Both the position numbers and the translations under genes were made by a program. The notes under the pieces were generated by a model. It made no database searches, was not told the DNA's origin, and worked only from the letters and a program-made list of their open reading frames with translations. Below, piece by piece: positions 1 through 10,430 of a stretch of 64,000 nt of DNA (the first letter of the stretch is position 1; the number at the start of each line of letters is the position of its first letter). This DNA is from Arion vulgaris. Taxonomy: Eukaryota > Mollusca > Gastropoda > Stylommatophora > Arionidae. The stretch is from contig CM036762.1 of the NCBI GenBank assembly GCA_020796225.1, forward strand, positions 10,551,633-10,615,632, in the 5' to 3' direction.

Positions 1-445
1 ACATGGTTACTCAAGAAGTGGAATGATGATGCTATGATGATGATACATGGTTACTCAAGAAGTGGAATGATCGATGATGATTACTGTTACTCACAGAAGT
101 GGAATGATGATGCTATTGATGATATCATGGTTACTCAAAGAAGTGGAATGATGTATGATAATCTGGTTACTCAAGAAGTGGAATGATGATGCTACGATGA
201 TGATACAGGTTACTCAAAGAAGTGGAATGATATGCTATTGATGATGATACCCAGTTACTCAAGAAGTGGAATGATGATGCTATTGATGATGATACCCGGT
301 TACTCAAAGAAGTGGAATGATGATGCTATGATGATGATACTCGGTTACTCAAAGAAGTGGAATGATGATGCTATTGATGATGATACCCGGTTACTCAAAG
401 AAGTGGAAGGTTATTATATACATGAAGTGGAATAATGATAATGCT
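1..445. repeat. Minisatellite, unit about 44-46 bp, about 10 copies
   Basis: Imperfect head-to-tail copies of a unit built around GGTTACTCAAGAAGTGGAA followed by a GATGATGCTATGATGATGAT-like stretch. The array is cut by the left window edge. The unit resembles the 3' part of the dispersed SINE-E repeat (compare 24850-24895 and 26925-26965), so the array probably grew from such a tail. The open frames across it are repeat-driven and not credible genes. Confidence 0.9.
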
Positions 446-689
446 ATCAATCAATCAAGCATTCATATTGTAATGTATACTGATTTAGCCTGTCATATGG
501 CTTTTTTGTCATGTTATCAAATACAACTAGCCACTATATCAGCACAGCAGGGTAAAGGGGTTAAAAGTATGCATTTCTGATATTTTTGACAAATTCTACA
601 AATGTGGTGGGTTTCTGTTCATCAGAATAAAAACATACAATATGTGACATAAAAAGAAATTTGACTGAATCACAGTCACTGTTCTTTCT

Positions 690-755
690 TCTTTCTTTCT
701 CGAATCCTGTATGCCTCACAGCGCAGGTCAGGAAGAGATTTTAAAACGGGCCCTT
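690..755 (-). mobile_element. 3' end scrap of a LINE-Y-like element
   Basis: A (CTTT)n run is followed by TCGAATCCTGTATGCCTCAC and the rest of a short stretch that recurs almost exactly at 47455-47525. There it closes a longer minus-strand LINE ORF. Only the last few dozen bases survive here. It sits in the last visible intron, or the 3' flank, of the glycosyltransferase. Confidence 0.6.
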
Positions 756-846
756 GACAAATTCTCAAAGTAGTGTCTCTTTCAATATGTACAAAATTCT
801 GACTGAATACAGTCACTGTAGAAGTAGGAATTGAACACAAACCAAC

Positions 847-1071
847 CTGACTGCAACTTCTGATGATTTTCTACCATCATGCTTGACCATCTTGTATTTA
901 GCAATGGTACTTGGTGGACGATATATTCGTAAACCGTGATAGAGTATTCTTGTGGTCATATCATCATCTTCTGCACCCCATCCCCAGTACATGTTGGAGT
1001 ATCCATTGACACGCTGGAATTGTTCACGTTTGAACATTAGAACTCCACCAACTAGTCCCTGGTATGGAAGT
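847..1071 (-). CDS. GT7 beta-1,4-glycosyltransferase, exon 4 (donor and metal-site exon)
   Basis: This exon carries the most diagnostic part of family GT7. It begins after a CTTAG acceptor and joins exon 3 in phase (AT|A gives Ile), reading KYI-LPYQGLVGGVLMFKREQF. Next comes NGYSNMYWGWGAEDDD, the family's WGWGGEDDD acceptor/catalytic block with Gly to Ala at the fourth residue. It ends near KYKMVKHDGRKSSE, where Met and His match the metal ligands Met344/His347 of B4GALT1. In LPYQGLVGGV the Leu before V-G-G falls on B4GALT1 Tyr289, the residue that restricts the donor to UDP-Gal; Leu or Ile there is linked to UDP-GalNAc use. The likely donor is the CAG|GTTGGT at 847/846, giving 225 nt. The final coding exon is not visible and should lie left of position 1. 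Identity as GT7 is firm; the GalNAc donor is inference. Confidence 0.93.
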
Positions 1072-1134
1072 CTAAGTGAGGCAAAACAGAAGTGGAAAAA
1101 CAATTATTGTGATAAAAACGGACAGTCTGACTGA

Positions 1135-1470
1135 TAAAAAAAATATGTGGAAAGTGAAATATTGAAATAAAAAAAGGACAGTCTGATTTGGGTGGTGGTG
1201 GTGGTGATTTGGGAGGGGGAGGAAAATATTGAGTTTAAAAAAGGACAGTCTGACGAGGAAAAAAAAAGTAGAAAAGGCAAATATTTAGATAAAATAAAGA
1301 CTGACTGAGGATAAAAAAAAGTAGAAAAGGCAAATATTTAGATAAAATAAAGACTGACTGAGGATAAAAAAAAGTAGAAAAAGGCAAATATTGAGATTAA
1401 AAAAAAGGACTGAGGGAAAAAAAGTGGAAATGGCAAATACTGAAATAAAAAAGGAACTGTAAGAATATTG
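1135..1470. repeat. A-rich degenerate tandem repeat, unit about 50 bp
   Basis: Five or six diverged copies of a block combining AAAGGACAGTCTGA or AAAGACTGACTGAGG with GTAGAAAAGGCAAATATT and runs of A. The middle copies (1270-1400) are nearly identical. It lies in the intron between glycosyltransferase exons 3 and 4. Confidence 0.75.
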
Positions 1471-1700
1471 GGGGAGGGGGAGAAGTGGTGAGATGAATAG
1501 TGAGATGAAGAAAATACAAGTTAATATTGATCAATACTATAACAGTGGCTGTGGTACTGGAAAGGTAACATAATGAGGGCAATTAGTGAGTGTAAAATGA
1601 TAGCAACCGATGATGCTGATAGAGATAGTGCTAGATTATGGTGATGATAATGTGAAATGTGGTAAAAATGATAAGCGATAAAATGATAATATGAGATAGT

Positions 1701-1907
1701 TTGGTTTTTTCTTTCCGATCCAAAGCACTTGAGCTTGCAGCTCTTCGCTCGGTGTCATGGACATCATAACCCTTCGGTTCGGTGCCACGAACACCGTAAA
1801 TCTGGAGTACATGTGTCTTTTCTGCCAGCCTGCTGAATTGAACCCGCACTCACAGAGGGCTTATCACCCGTCGTCCAACACACTACGAACACGCTGTGCA
1901 GGCATGT
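1701..1907 (-). mobile_element. SINE-A copy (tRNA-headed, poly(A)-tailed)
   Basis: Read on the minus strand, it has a tRNA-like head with box A/B sequence, a central body with two related 30-bp blocks (the second containing ATGTCCATGACACCGAGC) and ends GATCGG-poly(A). GATAGT flanks it at 1695-1700 and 1908-1913, a plausible short target-site duplication. It is one of eleven SINE-A copies in the window. Confidence 0.88.
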
Positions 1908-1979
1908 GATAGTATAAAATATGATTACATTTAAATGTAGTTGTGAATATCTGTGAACATAGTGGTTGTTATATTTTGT

Positions 1980-2100
1980 TTTAAAAACAACCTCGTTACT
2001 GCCTGCAATACCGCTTTTTAGGCCAGTGTAGGACAGGAAGGACATGCGTCTATGGAATTTAATGGCTATATGGCTAGTGCAGTTGCCAGTTGCTATTTTA
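1980..2100. repeat. Dispersed repeat fragment shared with 41390-41480
   Basis: The stretch around TTTTTAGGCCAGTGTAGGAC and AATTTAATGGCTATATGGCT recurs diverged at 41410-41485, where a tRNA-like segment follows on the other strand. Probably the body of a low-copy SINE. Confidence 0.5.
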
Positions 2101-2142
2101 TATAAATCCACAAATAGTTTTAATTGTTAAAATAACACAGTA

Positions 2143-2405
2143 ACCTTCTTCTTCCTCCGACGCTCCATATCGACCACTTGTCAACCACTCTGTTGGATTT
2201 GTATGTGATCTGAGCCTAAGAGTGATTGTACATTGTGCCAGTTATGCGCCTACAAGTAGGCCAGCACATTTGATTTGTGCGCTGCTTTTTATTTACTAGG
2301 GTAGCATCCCAAGGGCCTACATCAGTCGCCTCTTACAACATGCATTGTAGGTTGCAGTGGTACTATTCTTTGCTTCCTTAGGGCCCGGTACCACATAGGC
2401 GCACA
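2143..2405 (-). mobile_element. SINE-C copy with (GAA)n tail
   Basis: The minus strand carries a CCGGGCCC-like head, the GTAAGAGGCGACTGA core shared with SINE-D and a (GAAGAAGAA) tail at 2143. About 255 bp, typical of the family's eight full-length copies here. Confidence 0.88.
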
Positions 2406-2500
2406 GCAACTAATATGCAATGATGAACAAATAAATGCAAATCTAAACAAAGACATAAGTGAATATTCTCAGAAAAGTTTGTAAAAAATAAAAAGCATAC

Positions 2501-2688
2501 ATGTATTTAAATTTATCAATACTGTGTGACATATGTTTGGGTTGTTCTGTACATGTGTACATATTTCTATCATCTTCAGGAACCAGATCAACATCATGAA
2601 ACGTTACACACTGGAAGTCAAACAGCTTGAGCGCTTCTCTGAATGCAGCATTCATAATACGCCCCTTGTTAAAAGTTTCATTACCAAA
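2501..2688 (-). CDS. GT7 beta-1,4-glycosyltransferase, exon 3 (DVD motif exon)
   Basis: The 188-nt exon starts after TTTTCCTCAG and ends at TACAT|GTATGC, phase 0 in and phase 2 out, matching its neighbours. It encodes FGNETFNKGRIMNAAFREAL, then FDFQCVTFHDVDLVPEDDRN, then YTCTEQPKHMSHSIDKFKY. DVD is the Mn2+-binding motif of GT7 (D252-V-D254 in B4GALT1), and FNKGR corresponds to the conserved FNRAK. The two Cys (FQC and YTC) lie where the family keeps an intradomain Cys. There are no stops or frameshifts. With exons 2 and 4 it gives an uninterrupted catalytic core. Confidence 0.94.
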
Positions 2689-2736
2689 CTGAGGAAAATA
2701 TAAATAAACAAGCAAGTTATGATATATATATATATA

Positions 2737-2980
2737 GTGGCGTATGTGACTTAGCGGTAGTGAGCTTTATCACAACCCAAGAGTACCTGGTTCAAACTCC
2801 ACCGTGGGCAGTTTGGGAACAAATTTATTCCCATGGATTTTTACAAACGGTAAAAATAGACATCATCGTTCAAAAAAGCAATGTCAAACTACTAAGCGTA
2901 TAAGTGGTGTCTGGAAAATTAACGACTCGTTTACTGTGGTGGATGGCTAAGTCATGTATTGGGTATGTCACGATTTTAAT
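2737..2980 (+). mobile_element. SINE-F copy (tRNA-headed)
   Basis: A tRNA-like head GTGACTTAGCGGTAGTGAG (box A) is followed by GGTTCAAACTCC (box B) and a body with ATGGATTTTTACAAA and TTTACTGTGG. It shares this layout with copies at 12790, 28890 and 42530 (reverse). Intronic. Confidence 0.85.
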
Positions 2981-3054
2981 TAAATTCTTCTAAACAGTTT
3001 TCATCACTTTTCCCAGTTTCTTCATTCTTTTTTCCCAAGGTTTTATGGTTCCAA

Positions 3055-3450
3055 TTCTTTTTGATGCTTTCCCAGAACTGGTTTTTAATGGTTTCCCAGA
3101 CCTTGCTTTGGTTTTCGCTTATGGTTTCCAGAACTGGTTTTTTAATGGTTTCCCAGACCTGGTTGTTTTCTTGATGGTTTTCCAGACCTGGTTGTTTTCT
3201 TGATGGTTTCCCAGACCTGGATGTTTCCTTGATGGTTTCCCAGAACTGGTTTTCTAATGGTTTCCCAAACCTGGTTGTTTTCTTGATGGTTTCCCAGACC
3301 TGGTTGTTTTCTTGATGGTTTCCCAGATGGTGTTTTTTGGTTAGTTTTAATGGTTTCCAGACCTGGTTGTTTTCTTGATGGTTTTCCAGAACTGGTTTTT
3401 TAATGGTTTCCCAGACCTGGTTGTTTTTCTTGATGGTTTCCTAGACATTA
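3055..3450. repeat. Minisatellite, 29-30 bp unit, about 13 copies
   Basis: Tandem copies of GATGGTTTCCCAGACCTGG plus TTGTTTTCTT. Some units carry GAACTGGTTTTTTAATGG instead, so there are at least two unit types. Intronic. Confidence 0.92.
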
Positions 3451-3617
3451 GTAACATACACGCAGAAACTAACATTAGTCACATAGAGATCTAAACAACA
3501 AGTCATACACAACAATGTGACTCAGCTAGCCAGTGAGATGAAACAATCAATACTGAATGAACAATTCGTTTCAAGGACTGGCTAATTGGGAACAGACGAT
3601 GAATATAACTGAGACAG

Positions 3618-3880
3618 AACTGAGGACAGAGAGAGAGAGAGAGAGAGAGAGAGAACAGAAGTGAGGACTGAGAGGGAGACAGAAATGAGGACTGAGAGAG
3701 AGACAGAAATGAGGACTGAGAGAGAGAGAGACAGAAAGGAGGACTGAGAGATAACTGAGAAAGAAAGAGACAGAACTGAGGATGTAGAGAGACAGAGCTT
3801 ATGACAGAGACTCTGCTGAGGACAGATAGAGACACACAGAGACAGAGAGAAAGCGATAGAGAGACAGAGAGAAACAGAAC
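3618..3880. repeat. (GA)n-rich low-complexity tract
   Basis: A pure GA run near 3630-3652 is followed by degenerate copies of GAGAGACAGAAATGAGGACT. The long open frames on both strands (Arg/Glu-rich or Ser/Leu-rich) come from this composition and are not genes. Confidence 0.9.
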
Positions 3881-4204
3881 TGAGGATAAAGAGAAAGAAC
3901 CCATGACAGAGAGAGGATGCGAAAGTTGCACAAGACTCTCAACTTCCCAATACAGAAACAGATTGCAGTACTTAGTAAACAAGCACAACAGAGCAAGACC
4001 CAACAATAAATTTATTCAGTTTTACCGAAGCCTGCCCACTGTTTTCTCCAGATCGGGATCTGAACAGGTCTGACCACCTCAGATCTGAAAGTTTCCGTAC
4101 ATCGCTGGATAGAACTAGCAAATTTTTATTGTAACATAGAGAACAAGCGGAAGTGAAGCAGATCACATACACCAGGGTCAGTGAATTAGAGATAAGCAAA
4201 ATTA

Positions 4205-4565
4205 TGCTACATCTCCAAATGGATGACCCTGATGCTCGTCCATCACGGGTGATGATGACCGACCATCATTTTTCATCCCAGAGAATGTAGTTGCATTATG
4301 TTTGTCTGTGTGTGCGTAGATGACTAGTGAGCCCGATGCGGGCTTGAAATGTTATTGTACAATATGGGCAAGGGATACTTGCACTTATGGTGCGTTTTAC
4401 AATTTTTCTAGTTTGTCGTTTCTGTTCCATCCGTGCTGTTCTACCTGCCTCGCAGGACGAAGAATCGTATCGAAGAAGTGTGCACCCGGCTAATCTGTCT
4501 TGGCGCAAAATTCTCTGCGACGACAAAGAATGGGGTGACCCTAGTAACACATTGCATGACTCCAT
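4205..4565 (-). mobile_element. LINE-T-like fragment: ORF C-terminus with C2H2 finger
   Basis: The minus strand encodes a decayed LINE ORF end finishing in PCPYCTITFQARIGLTSHLR then TH, a C-x2-C-x12-H-x3-H zinc finger. The same finger ends the LINE ORF at 52930-53000 on the plus strand. Downstream, the GTCATCATC...GATGGACG stretch is also shared with 53022-53046, confirming a LINE 3' end. Not a host zinc-finger gene. Confidence 0.8.
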
Positions 4566-4578
4566 TCTTGAAACGTAG

Positions 4579-4825
4579 TTCTCTATGGCTAAGTGGTTAC
4601 GCCTTCGCCTTGCGTCCGGAAGGTCGTGGGTTCAAATCCAGACCGCAACGTTCTGCTTACAAGTGCATTTTTTCCACATGCCCCTAAGATTGTTGCCGGA
4701 GTTACGGAGTTCATGCTTTGTGCAACACTCTCGGCAGGTGGTGCGCAATTTCTGTGGAGAGGGACCGAGTCATATGGGGTAAAACCCGGTGCAATGAAGT
4801 CAGTTCATCATCTCTAAACCTGTTA
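4579..4825 (+). mobile_element. SINE-B copy (tRNA-headed)
   Basis: The head TCTATGGCTAAGTGGTTACG is followed by a box B region GGTCGTGGGTTCAAATCCAG, then the family body (TTGTTGCCGGAGTTACGGAG, CCATATGGGGTAAAACCCG). The D-arm-like GGCTAAGTGGTTA recalls type-II (Ser/Leu) tRNAs. Confidence 0.9.
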
Positions 4826-5740
4826 AGACTTGAAACATGAAATACGACAGCAGACAATACAGTTGGAAATTGTTAAAAAGTCGTGATCGATTAAACATAA
4901 CAATGAGAAAACAACATAAGAATTTAACCAGATCTGCAATGTACTGTAGGTTACAGTGAAAGAGAAAAATGTGGAAGATGAAATTCAGTAGAAGAGAAAC
5001 TAGAATCTAATAGGCAAATCTCAAGAAGAATTAATAGAATAACAATATGAAGAGTTACATCTGCTGCCCTATGCTTCATCGGGAACACATACTAAGTTAA
5101 AATATCGAGTATCTGCATATTTCTCTAGCCCCTTCCACTAAAATTAAACTAAAGTTAACTAAAAATAGAATCACGTCTAGACACTCATAAAGCACTCATA
5201 TAGGCTCTAGATCGCTTCAAGCTATCTTAAAGTGTCAACGACAGAACACTTGCATAATACCCCCGGCGACGATTTCTAATAATCCCCAGCTCAAACATTT
5301 TCAAGCAGCCATCATCAGATGTGTTCCTGCAGGATTATCGATTATCTCATTGACTGAACACAAATTTTTCCTTAATATTGTTTAGCTTAAAATAAATATT
5401 GAAGTCTGGCAAGCCAGGCAACTTCATAGCACAAAATTACAGCATACACGTTAGGTTCTCTGTATAAATTGAAGAACAGTATTCGCTTCTATTTTTAAAA
5501 GTACATGTTCATTTCTCTCGTAGAGTGATCGCACTATTTTTCTAGTGAACCCTGATCTAAATGTAGCTGAAATAAAGTACGTAGTCATATCGGAGACGGA
5601 CGATACAATGTAGGACCACGTCAAAAAACCTTTGGCAGTGTAAAATCTATACGAGTAGACTGGAAAAACCGCTTACTGGTCTGGTCAAAAGACGTTTGAA
5701 AACTTGAAATAAAATTCCTACAAATTATTACCATCCTCCA
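4826..5740. other. Intronic sequence without recognised features
   Basis: AT-rich intron of the glycosyltransferase. I see no tandem repeat, recognised element or credible reading frame here. Confidence 0.5.
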
Positions 5741-5744
5741 AATT

Positions 5745-5880
5745 ATATCGCGGACTCTCGCCTGTGCTACGGAGTTCGTGTACTGCATCTGAGATCTTTC
5801 CGGTGTAAAAAAAAGAGATCGGAACACATTACACAGGTATTCACCGAATAGCAATAATGAGTCCTATCAATCAACGAATC
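5745..5880 (+). mobile_element. SINE-E copy, degenerate
   Basis: GTGCTACGGAGTTCGTG, then GAGATCTTTCCGGTGTAA, AGAGATCGGAACAC and an ATCAATCAACGAATC tail. The same order occurs at 24790, 18050 (reverse) and 25255 (reverse). Confidence 0.7.
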
Positions 5881-5954
5881 TAAACACATTTAATTTGTGT
5901 TCAAATCCCTCCCCCTTGCGAAAGACACAGTAGTGTGTTACGAGACAAGCACTT

Positions 5955-6150
5955 AAATGCAACCCGCAAGGAAAACGGAACATCCTAAACAGAACAGGAG
6001 ATAGGATCTTCTTGAGAAACTAAAGGATGCTGGACTATCTTTGGAAAACATAAAGAAAACAGCTAGAAACCGAAAAGAATAGATAACAGCTGCTGAGGTT
6101 CTATGTTTCACGCGAAGTAGAGATGAATAAGCCCAGGCCAAACCCCTCCC
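5955..6150 (+). mobile_element. LINE 3' end (ORF tail), decayed
   Basis: Translates with frameshifts to NPQGKR..., an E-L-K-D-A-G-L-like block and a W-R-T-T-V-E-A-L-C-like end, the standard C-terminus of an endonuclease/RT ORF. It is homologous to 56240-56440 and ends in an AATAA-rich tail. Confidence 0.65.
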
Positions 6151-6533
6151 ACATTCTCTGAGCTAAGCCGACTCGAAACCAAACAATAACATGCATATTT
6201 TAATTGTGTATAATCATATTCATTGTCACTCGTTGTTAACCGTCCGGAAATATTCTTAAAATCAATATGAACATCTCTGAAAGGATATTTTCTCGTCTGT
6301 TCAATTCTCAGTTCATTTTATCATAGTTTCTACGTGTTTAATTGTTCAATAACAAATATAACAATGAGTCGGATGTGGATAGGAACATCATCATCTAGTT
6401 TGTCTCTGTAGGAACTTAGCTTCCATGACAGCAGCTCTAAATGCCCCACCTCTGTCCTGTGCCAGGAGTCAGGTGTCTGTCGCAGCATAATCAACTCCTC
6501 TAGGACATCTTTCACCCATCTTCTCATTGGTCT

Positions 6534-6576
<43 letters not shown>

Positions 6577-7380
6577 TGCCAAGTATCATGCCCTGCAGAA
6601 TAATCTCCAGTGAACTAAGTCGTTTTGTATATCCGAAATATAAACTTACTTTTAATCATTTTTTTCTTTTTATCAACCACTTCTCTTCAATTTTAAGCTG
6701 TTGCAAATATGGACGTATTTGTTTTTTTCCTCCCATGATATTCTAACATAGCACTTGCATTCAAAGACATTAATCGATTTTTCAACTAGTTTATCAATAA
6801 TCTATGTCTCACGGCAATACGATGTCATGAAGGTTGGGGGGAAAGAAAATATACGTACAAATTTAAGTTTCGTCTGCATATTAGTTCTGTTTCATGGGTT
6901 TTGTAGTTCTTTAAATTTCAGCAAAACCATGCCCATTATTCTATTTTTAAATTTCATTTAGAACATTTCCGTGGTAAACACAGTGGTTGTATTGTGAAAT
7001 ACATATTCAGAAAATATTGACAGCTATTTACCAGCGATCAAGCAAATGCCGTATGCAGTAATGTCTGTGTAGACTGCTGTGTTTTGTCGTGACGGATGTT
7101 ACCTTCGAATTGAATTGCAAAATGACAGTGTTGCTGGCACTCTGGCGGCTGCCTTATGTATGTGCAAGCTGTCGGTTTCTGTCGGGACTTCTGTTTGTAT
7201 GCGGCAACGATTGTGCCTTTTGAGTTAGGTTCGCTGGCCCACAAGCTGAGCAATTATGTGGCCAGCCTTCGACGTGAAGTTGAAACCGTAACTGTCGACT
7301 ATTGCAGGACACACGCTCACACGCCCACAAATACACGCGAATGTGCTCAGAGTAAATTGTAATTATATTTCCAAAAGCAA
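6150..7380. other. Intronic sequence with a (CT)n run; otherwise empty
   Basis: Contains a pure CT run at 6535-6573. 7040-7340 is somewhat richer in GC but shows no family motif or consistent splice signal in either strand. Confidence 0.45.
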
Positions 7381-7392
7381 AGAACAACCTAC

Positions 7393-7631
7393 CTGCTCTA
7401 CGACAAATATCCGGAAGTGGATCTGCTGTCGTTTCAGTGTGGGAATGAGGTAATGAAGCAGGACCTTGAGGTGGTTCCACCTGTCTCTATACGGGATTAT
7501 GATGGCTACTCGGTAGCGAGCAATACAGGTGGTTGGCTTCCACTCTCCACCATCCAGCACATCGCTGTTGTTGTAGACGATGCTGTCGATATCCAGCGTC
7601 TGATTGAACTGTATATCAGTGGTGTTGCCAA
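7393..7631 (-). CDS. GT7 beta-1,4-glycosyltransferase, exon 2 (nucleotide-binding exon)
   Basis: The 239-nt exon lies between acceptor TTTTCCAG and donor CAG|GTAGGT. It enters with two bases of a split codon and leaves in phase 0. It encodes (V)GNTTDIQFNQTLDIDS, NNSDVLDGGEWKPTTCIARY, then RVAIIIPYRDRWNHLKVLLH and YLIPTLKRQQIHFRIFVVEQ. IIIPYRDR is the GT7 UDP-binding block (IIPFRNR in B4GALT1), and RQQ-x-F-x-I-x-V-x-x-Q is the strand before the DVD region. NTT, NQT and NNS are potential N-glycosylation sites in the lumenal stem region. The upstream join needs one base from exon 1 to give Val-Gly, matching the family's C-P-...-L-V-G; see exon 1 for the conflict. Confidence 0.95.
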
Positions 7632-7799
7632 CTGGAAAAGAAGAAGAAGAAGAAGTGGTACTACTACAGTAAAAAAAAGTACTGTCCAGGATACACGATC
7701 TGAAATATAGGAGCAGGGCAGTAAATGAAATACATTTTTTTAAATGATGTAAAGGTTTTATAATAACGCTGTGAGGCTAAACAGGATTAGAGAAAAGAA

Positions 7800-7940
7800 T
7801 AGAAAATATGGGTCTGTGCGGGGCATGTATGTGTGTGCGGTGTGTGAATCTGTGTGAGCTGTGTGAATGTGTGTGAATGTGTGTGCGGGCCATGTATGTG
7901 TGTGCGGTGTGTGAATTTGTGTGAGGTGAGTGTATGTTTC
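7800..7940. repeat. (TG)n-rich tract with two larger direct copies
   Basis: GTGTGTGCGGTGTGTGAAT and GGGC(C)ATGTATGTGTGTGCG occur twice about 75 bp apart within a TG-rich stretch. It leads directly into the 48-bp minisatellite. Confidence 0.8.
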
Positions 7941-7969
7941 TGATCCAGACAACAGAAGTAGAGAATAGA

Positions 7970-8548
7970 TACTTATCAATCATGAGAAAACAAGAACTAT
8001 AATGATAAGAAAAATAATACTTATCAATCATGAGAAAACAAGAACTATAATGATAAGAAAAATAATACGTATCAATCATGAGAAAACAAGAACTATAATG
8101 ATAAGAAAAATAATACTTATCAATCATGAGAAAACAAGAACTATAATGATAAGAAAAATAATACGTATCAATCATGAGAAAACAAGAACTATAATGATAA
8201 GAAAAATAATACTTATCAATCATGAGAAAACAAGAACTATAATGATAAGAAAAATAATACTTATCAATCATGAGAAAACAAGAACTATAACGATAAGAAA
8301 AATAAATGCCTATCAATCATGAGAGAAAACAAGAACTATAATGATAAGAAAAATAATACTTATCAATCATGAGAAAAAAAGAACTATAATGATAAGAAAA
8401 ATAATACTTATCAATCATGAGAAAACAAGAACTATAATGATAAGAAAAATAATACTTATCAATCATGAGAAAACAAGAACTATAATGATAAGAAAAATAA
8501 TACTTATCAATCATGAGAAAACAAGAACTATAACGATAAGAAAAAGCA
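7970..8548. repeat. Minisatellite, 48-bp unit, about 12 copies
   Basis: Near-identical copies of AATCATGAGAAAACAAGAAC + TATAATGATAAGAAAAATAA + TACTTATC. Because 48 is divisible by three, long frames stay open on both strands (16-residue repeats). This is a length effect and not evidence of coding. Intronic. Confidence 0.95.
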
Positions 8549-8684
8549 AATAAATGTCACTGATTTAATAGTTGGAATATATGACATATGACAGTATTAG
8601 AAACTGAAAACTATCTGTAATCTTGGGTATACAATAACAAATGAGAAATAGAAGGAAAGAGTATGTTTTCATATTTTGTTTACA

Positions 8685-8770
8685 TCTGAAGTCGGAGTAC
8701 ATTTTGCCTGAATGGCGAGGGACACTGGTGATAAGGAAAGCAAGACTTCACGCACAATCTAGTGAGAGAC
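8685..8770 (+). mobile_element. SINE-H fragment
   Basis: GGCGAGGGACACTGGTGATA, then AGGAAAGCAAGACTTCACGC matches the body of SINE-H at 17505-17580. Ends are not visible. Confidence 0.55.
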
Positions 8771-8877
8771 CACCAACAATAAAATACGTCATGACTAAGT
8801 CTGAAGCTATAGAGGAAAGACGATACAAACAACAAACAATATATATATATACATCATGTTTTATATTGAGAAATCGC

Positions 8878-9128
8878 CTGTGTAGTGCGGGGCTCGCAAG
8901 GGAGCAAAGAATAGTACCACTGCTACCTACAAGGCATGTCGTAAGAGGCGACAGATGTAGGACCTAGGCAAGCTACCTTAATAATTAAAAGCATCGCAGA
9001 AATTGGATGTGCTGGCCTACTTGTAGCGCATAACTGGCACAACGTACAATCGCTCTTATGCTCAGATCACATACAAATCACACAGAGTGGTTAACAAGTG
9101 GTTGATATGAAACGTACGAAGAATAAGA
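8878..9128 (+). mobile_element. SINE-C copy, plus orientation
   Basis: The only plus-strand full copy. GGGGCTCGCAAGGGAGCAAA leads to GTCGTAAGAGGCGACAGATG, then GGCCTACTTGTAGCGCATAA, AACAAGTGGTTGATATG and a (GAA) tail. It confirms family polarity. Confidence 0.9.
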
Positions 9129-9129
9129 A

Positions 9130-9870
9130 TATTGAGAAATACTGTGTTTGACCGTTACATCAGCTATGACCAACGAAATAAGATAGTTGTGTAATCAACA
9201 GCATGCCCGGTCGTCATTACATTGCAGTCTTTCTCTGGTTACTAATTGAAGTTGGGCAAATCTAAGAACCATTTACGGTTGGAATAATCTCACGCCAAGT
9301 ACTGATAAAACACATAGACCATTCGTTTAAGAAACAAGCAAGTACACTAACATATGATGGAAAATGTAAGCCAAGAAGAAAATAGAATTGACTAAAGATA
9401 AGAAAACTGAATAAAACAATAGGAGCCATCAAGCCAGCAGAGATGTAAGCGTAGTTAGCATATTATTAAAACAAAACTGTAACACATTAAAATCAAAAGG
9501 TTTTTTGAAAAAAACTTTTCAATCTAACAAATAATATAGAAACAACATTTGTGTTACTGAGAATTTTGTAAATAAAATTTGGCAATGTCATGAACTAGGA
9601 TATTAACAAAACAAACGTTGACAAGCGTACTTTCATTGTTATGCATGTGTTCTGTAGACACAAATATATGGACAATGAATAGAAAGATGCGTATAACACT
9701 GTGATTGTAAACTACTGAATCGGACGCTTTCATTCAAAGTCAAGAAATAATAGAAAACAGTTTTAGTAGAGCTAACAATAAAACAAAATATAAATATTGA
9801 TAAATATAACATTTAGATGAACTGTTTTGAGGGATATGTAATACATATATTGATACTAAAGAAGTCAGGG
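9130..9870. other. Intronic sequence without recognised features
   Basis: AT-rich, no tandem structure and no reading frame with a family motif. Confidence 0.5.
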
Positions 9871-9873
9871 TGT

Positions 9874-10130
9874 CTCTTTAGTTACTAAGTTATTACGCCG
9901 TTTCCTGGCGTACCAAATGTCGTGGGTTCGAATCCGGAGAGCGCCGTTCTGTTTATGAGTCCATTTTTCCAGAAACCTTAAGATTGTTGTCGAAGCTACG
10001 GAGTTGGTGCTTTGTGTTATAGTCTCGGTAGGTGGCGTGACATTTCTGCGGAGAGGTGCTGGGCCATATGGGGTAAAACCCGATACAATTAAGTCAATTT
10101 TTTCGGCTTCGGATTCTTTTTAGACTAACG
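9874..10130 (+). mobile_element. SINE-B copy
   Basis: The head TCTTTAGTTACTAAGTTATT is diverged, but box B GTCGTGGGTTCGAATCC is intact and the body (TGTCGAAGCTACGGAGTTGG, CCATATGGGGTAAAACCCG) is complete. Confidence 0.88.
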
Positions 10131-10176
10131 ACGTCAACAAACGGCTAAATCAGAATGAAAAGTATATAATGTAAGC

Positions 10177-10430
10177 ACGCAAAAGATACTTGGAGAGGAG
10201 ACAAAAGATACTTGGAGAGGAGACAAAAGATACTTGGAGAGGAGAAGATCTGAGAGACAAGATACTTGGAGAGGACAAGACTGGAAGGACAAGATACTTG
10301 GAAGGAGACAAAAGATACTTGGAGAGGAGACAAAAGATACTTGGAGAGGAGACAAAAGATACTTGGAGAGGAGACAAAAGATACTTGGAGAGGAGACAAA
10401 AGATACTTGGAGAGGAGACAAACAACACCA
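10177..10430. repeat. Minisatellite, 22-bp unit, about 11 copies
   Basis: Copies of ACAAAAGATACTTGGAGAGG + AG, with two diverged units near 10240-10300. Several overlapping repetitive frames exist and have no coding value. Confidence 0.93.

Noticed and set aside
4296..4565. Host C2H2 zinc-finger gene
   Set aside because: The same finger ends a LINE ORF at 52931, and the shared 3' UTR shows it is retroelement sequence.
7970..8548. Repetitive protein genes on both strands over the 48-bp array
   Set aside because: A repeat length divisible by three keeps frames open on both strands; no start context, splice sites or composition supports coding.
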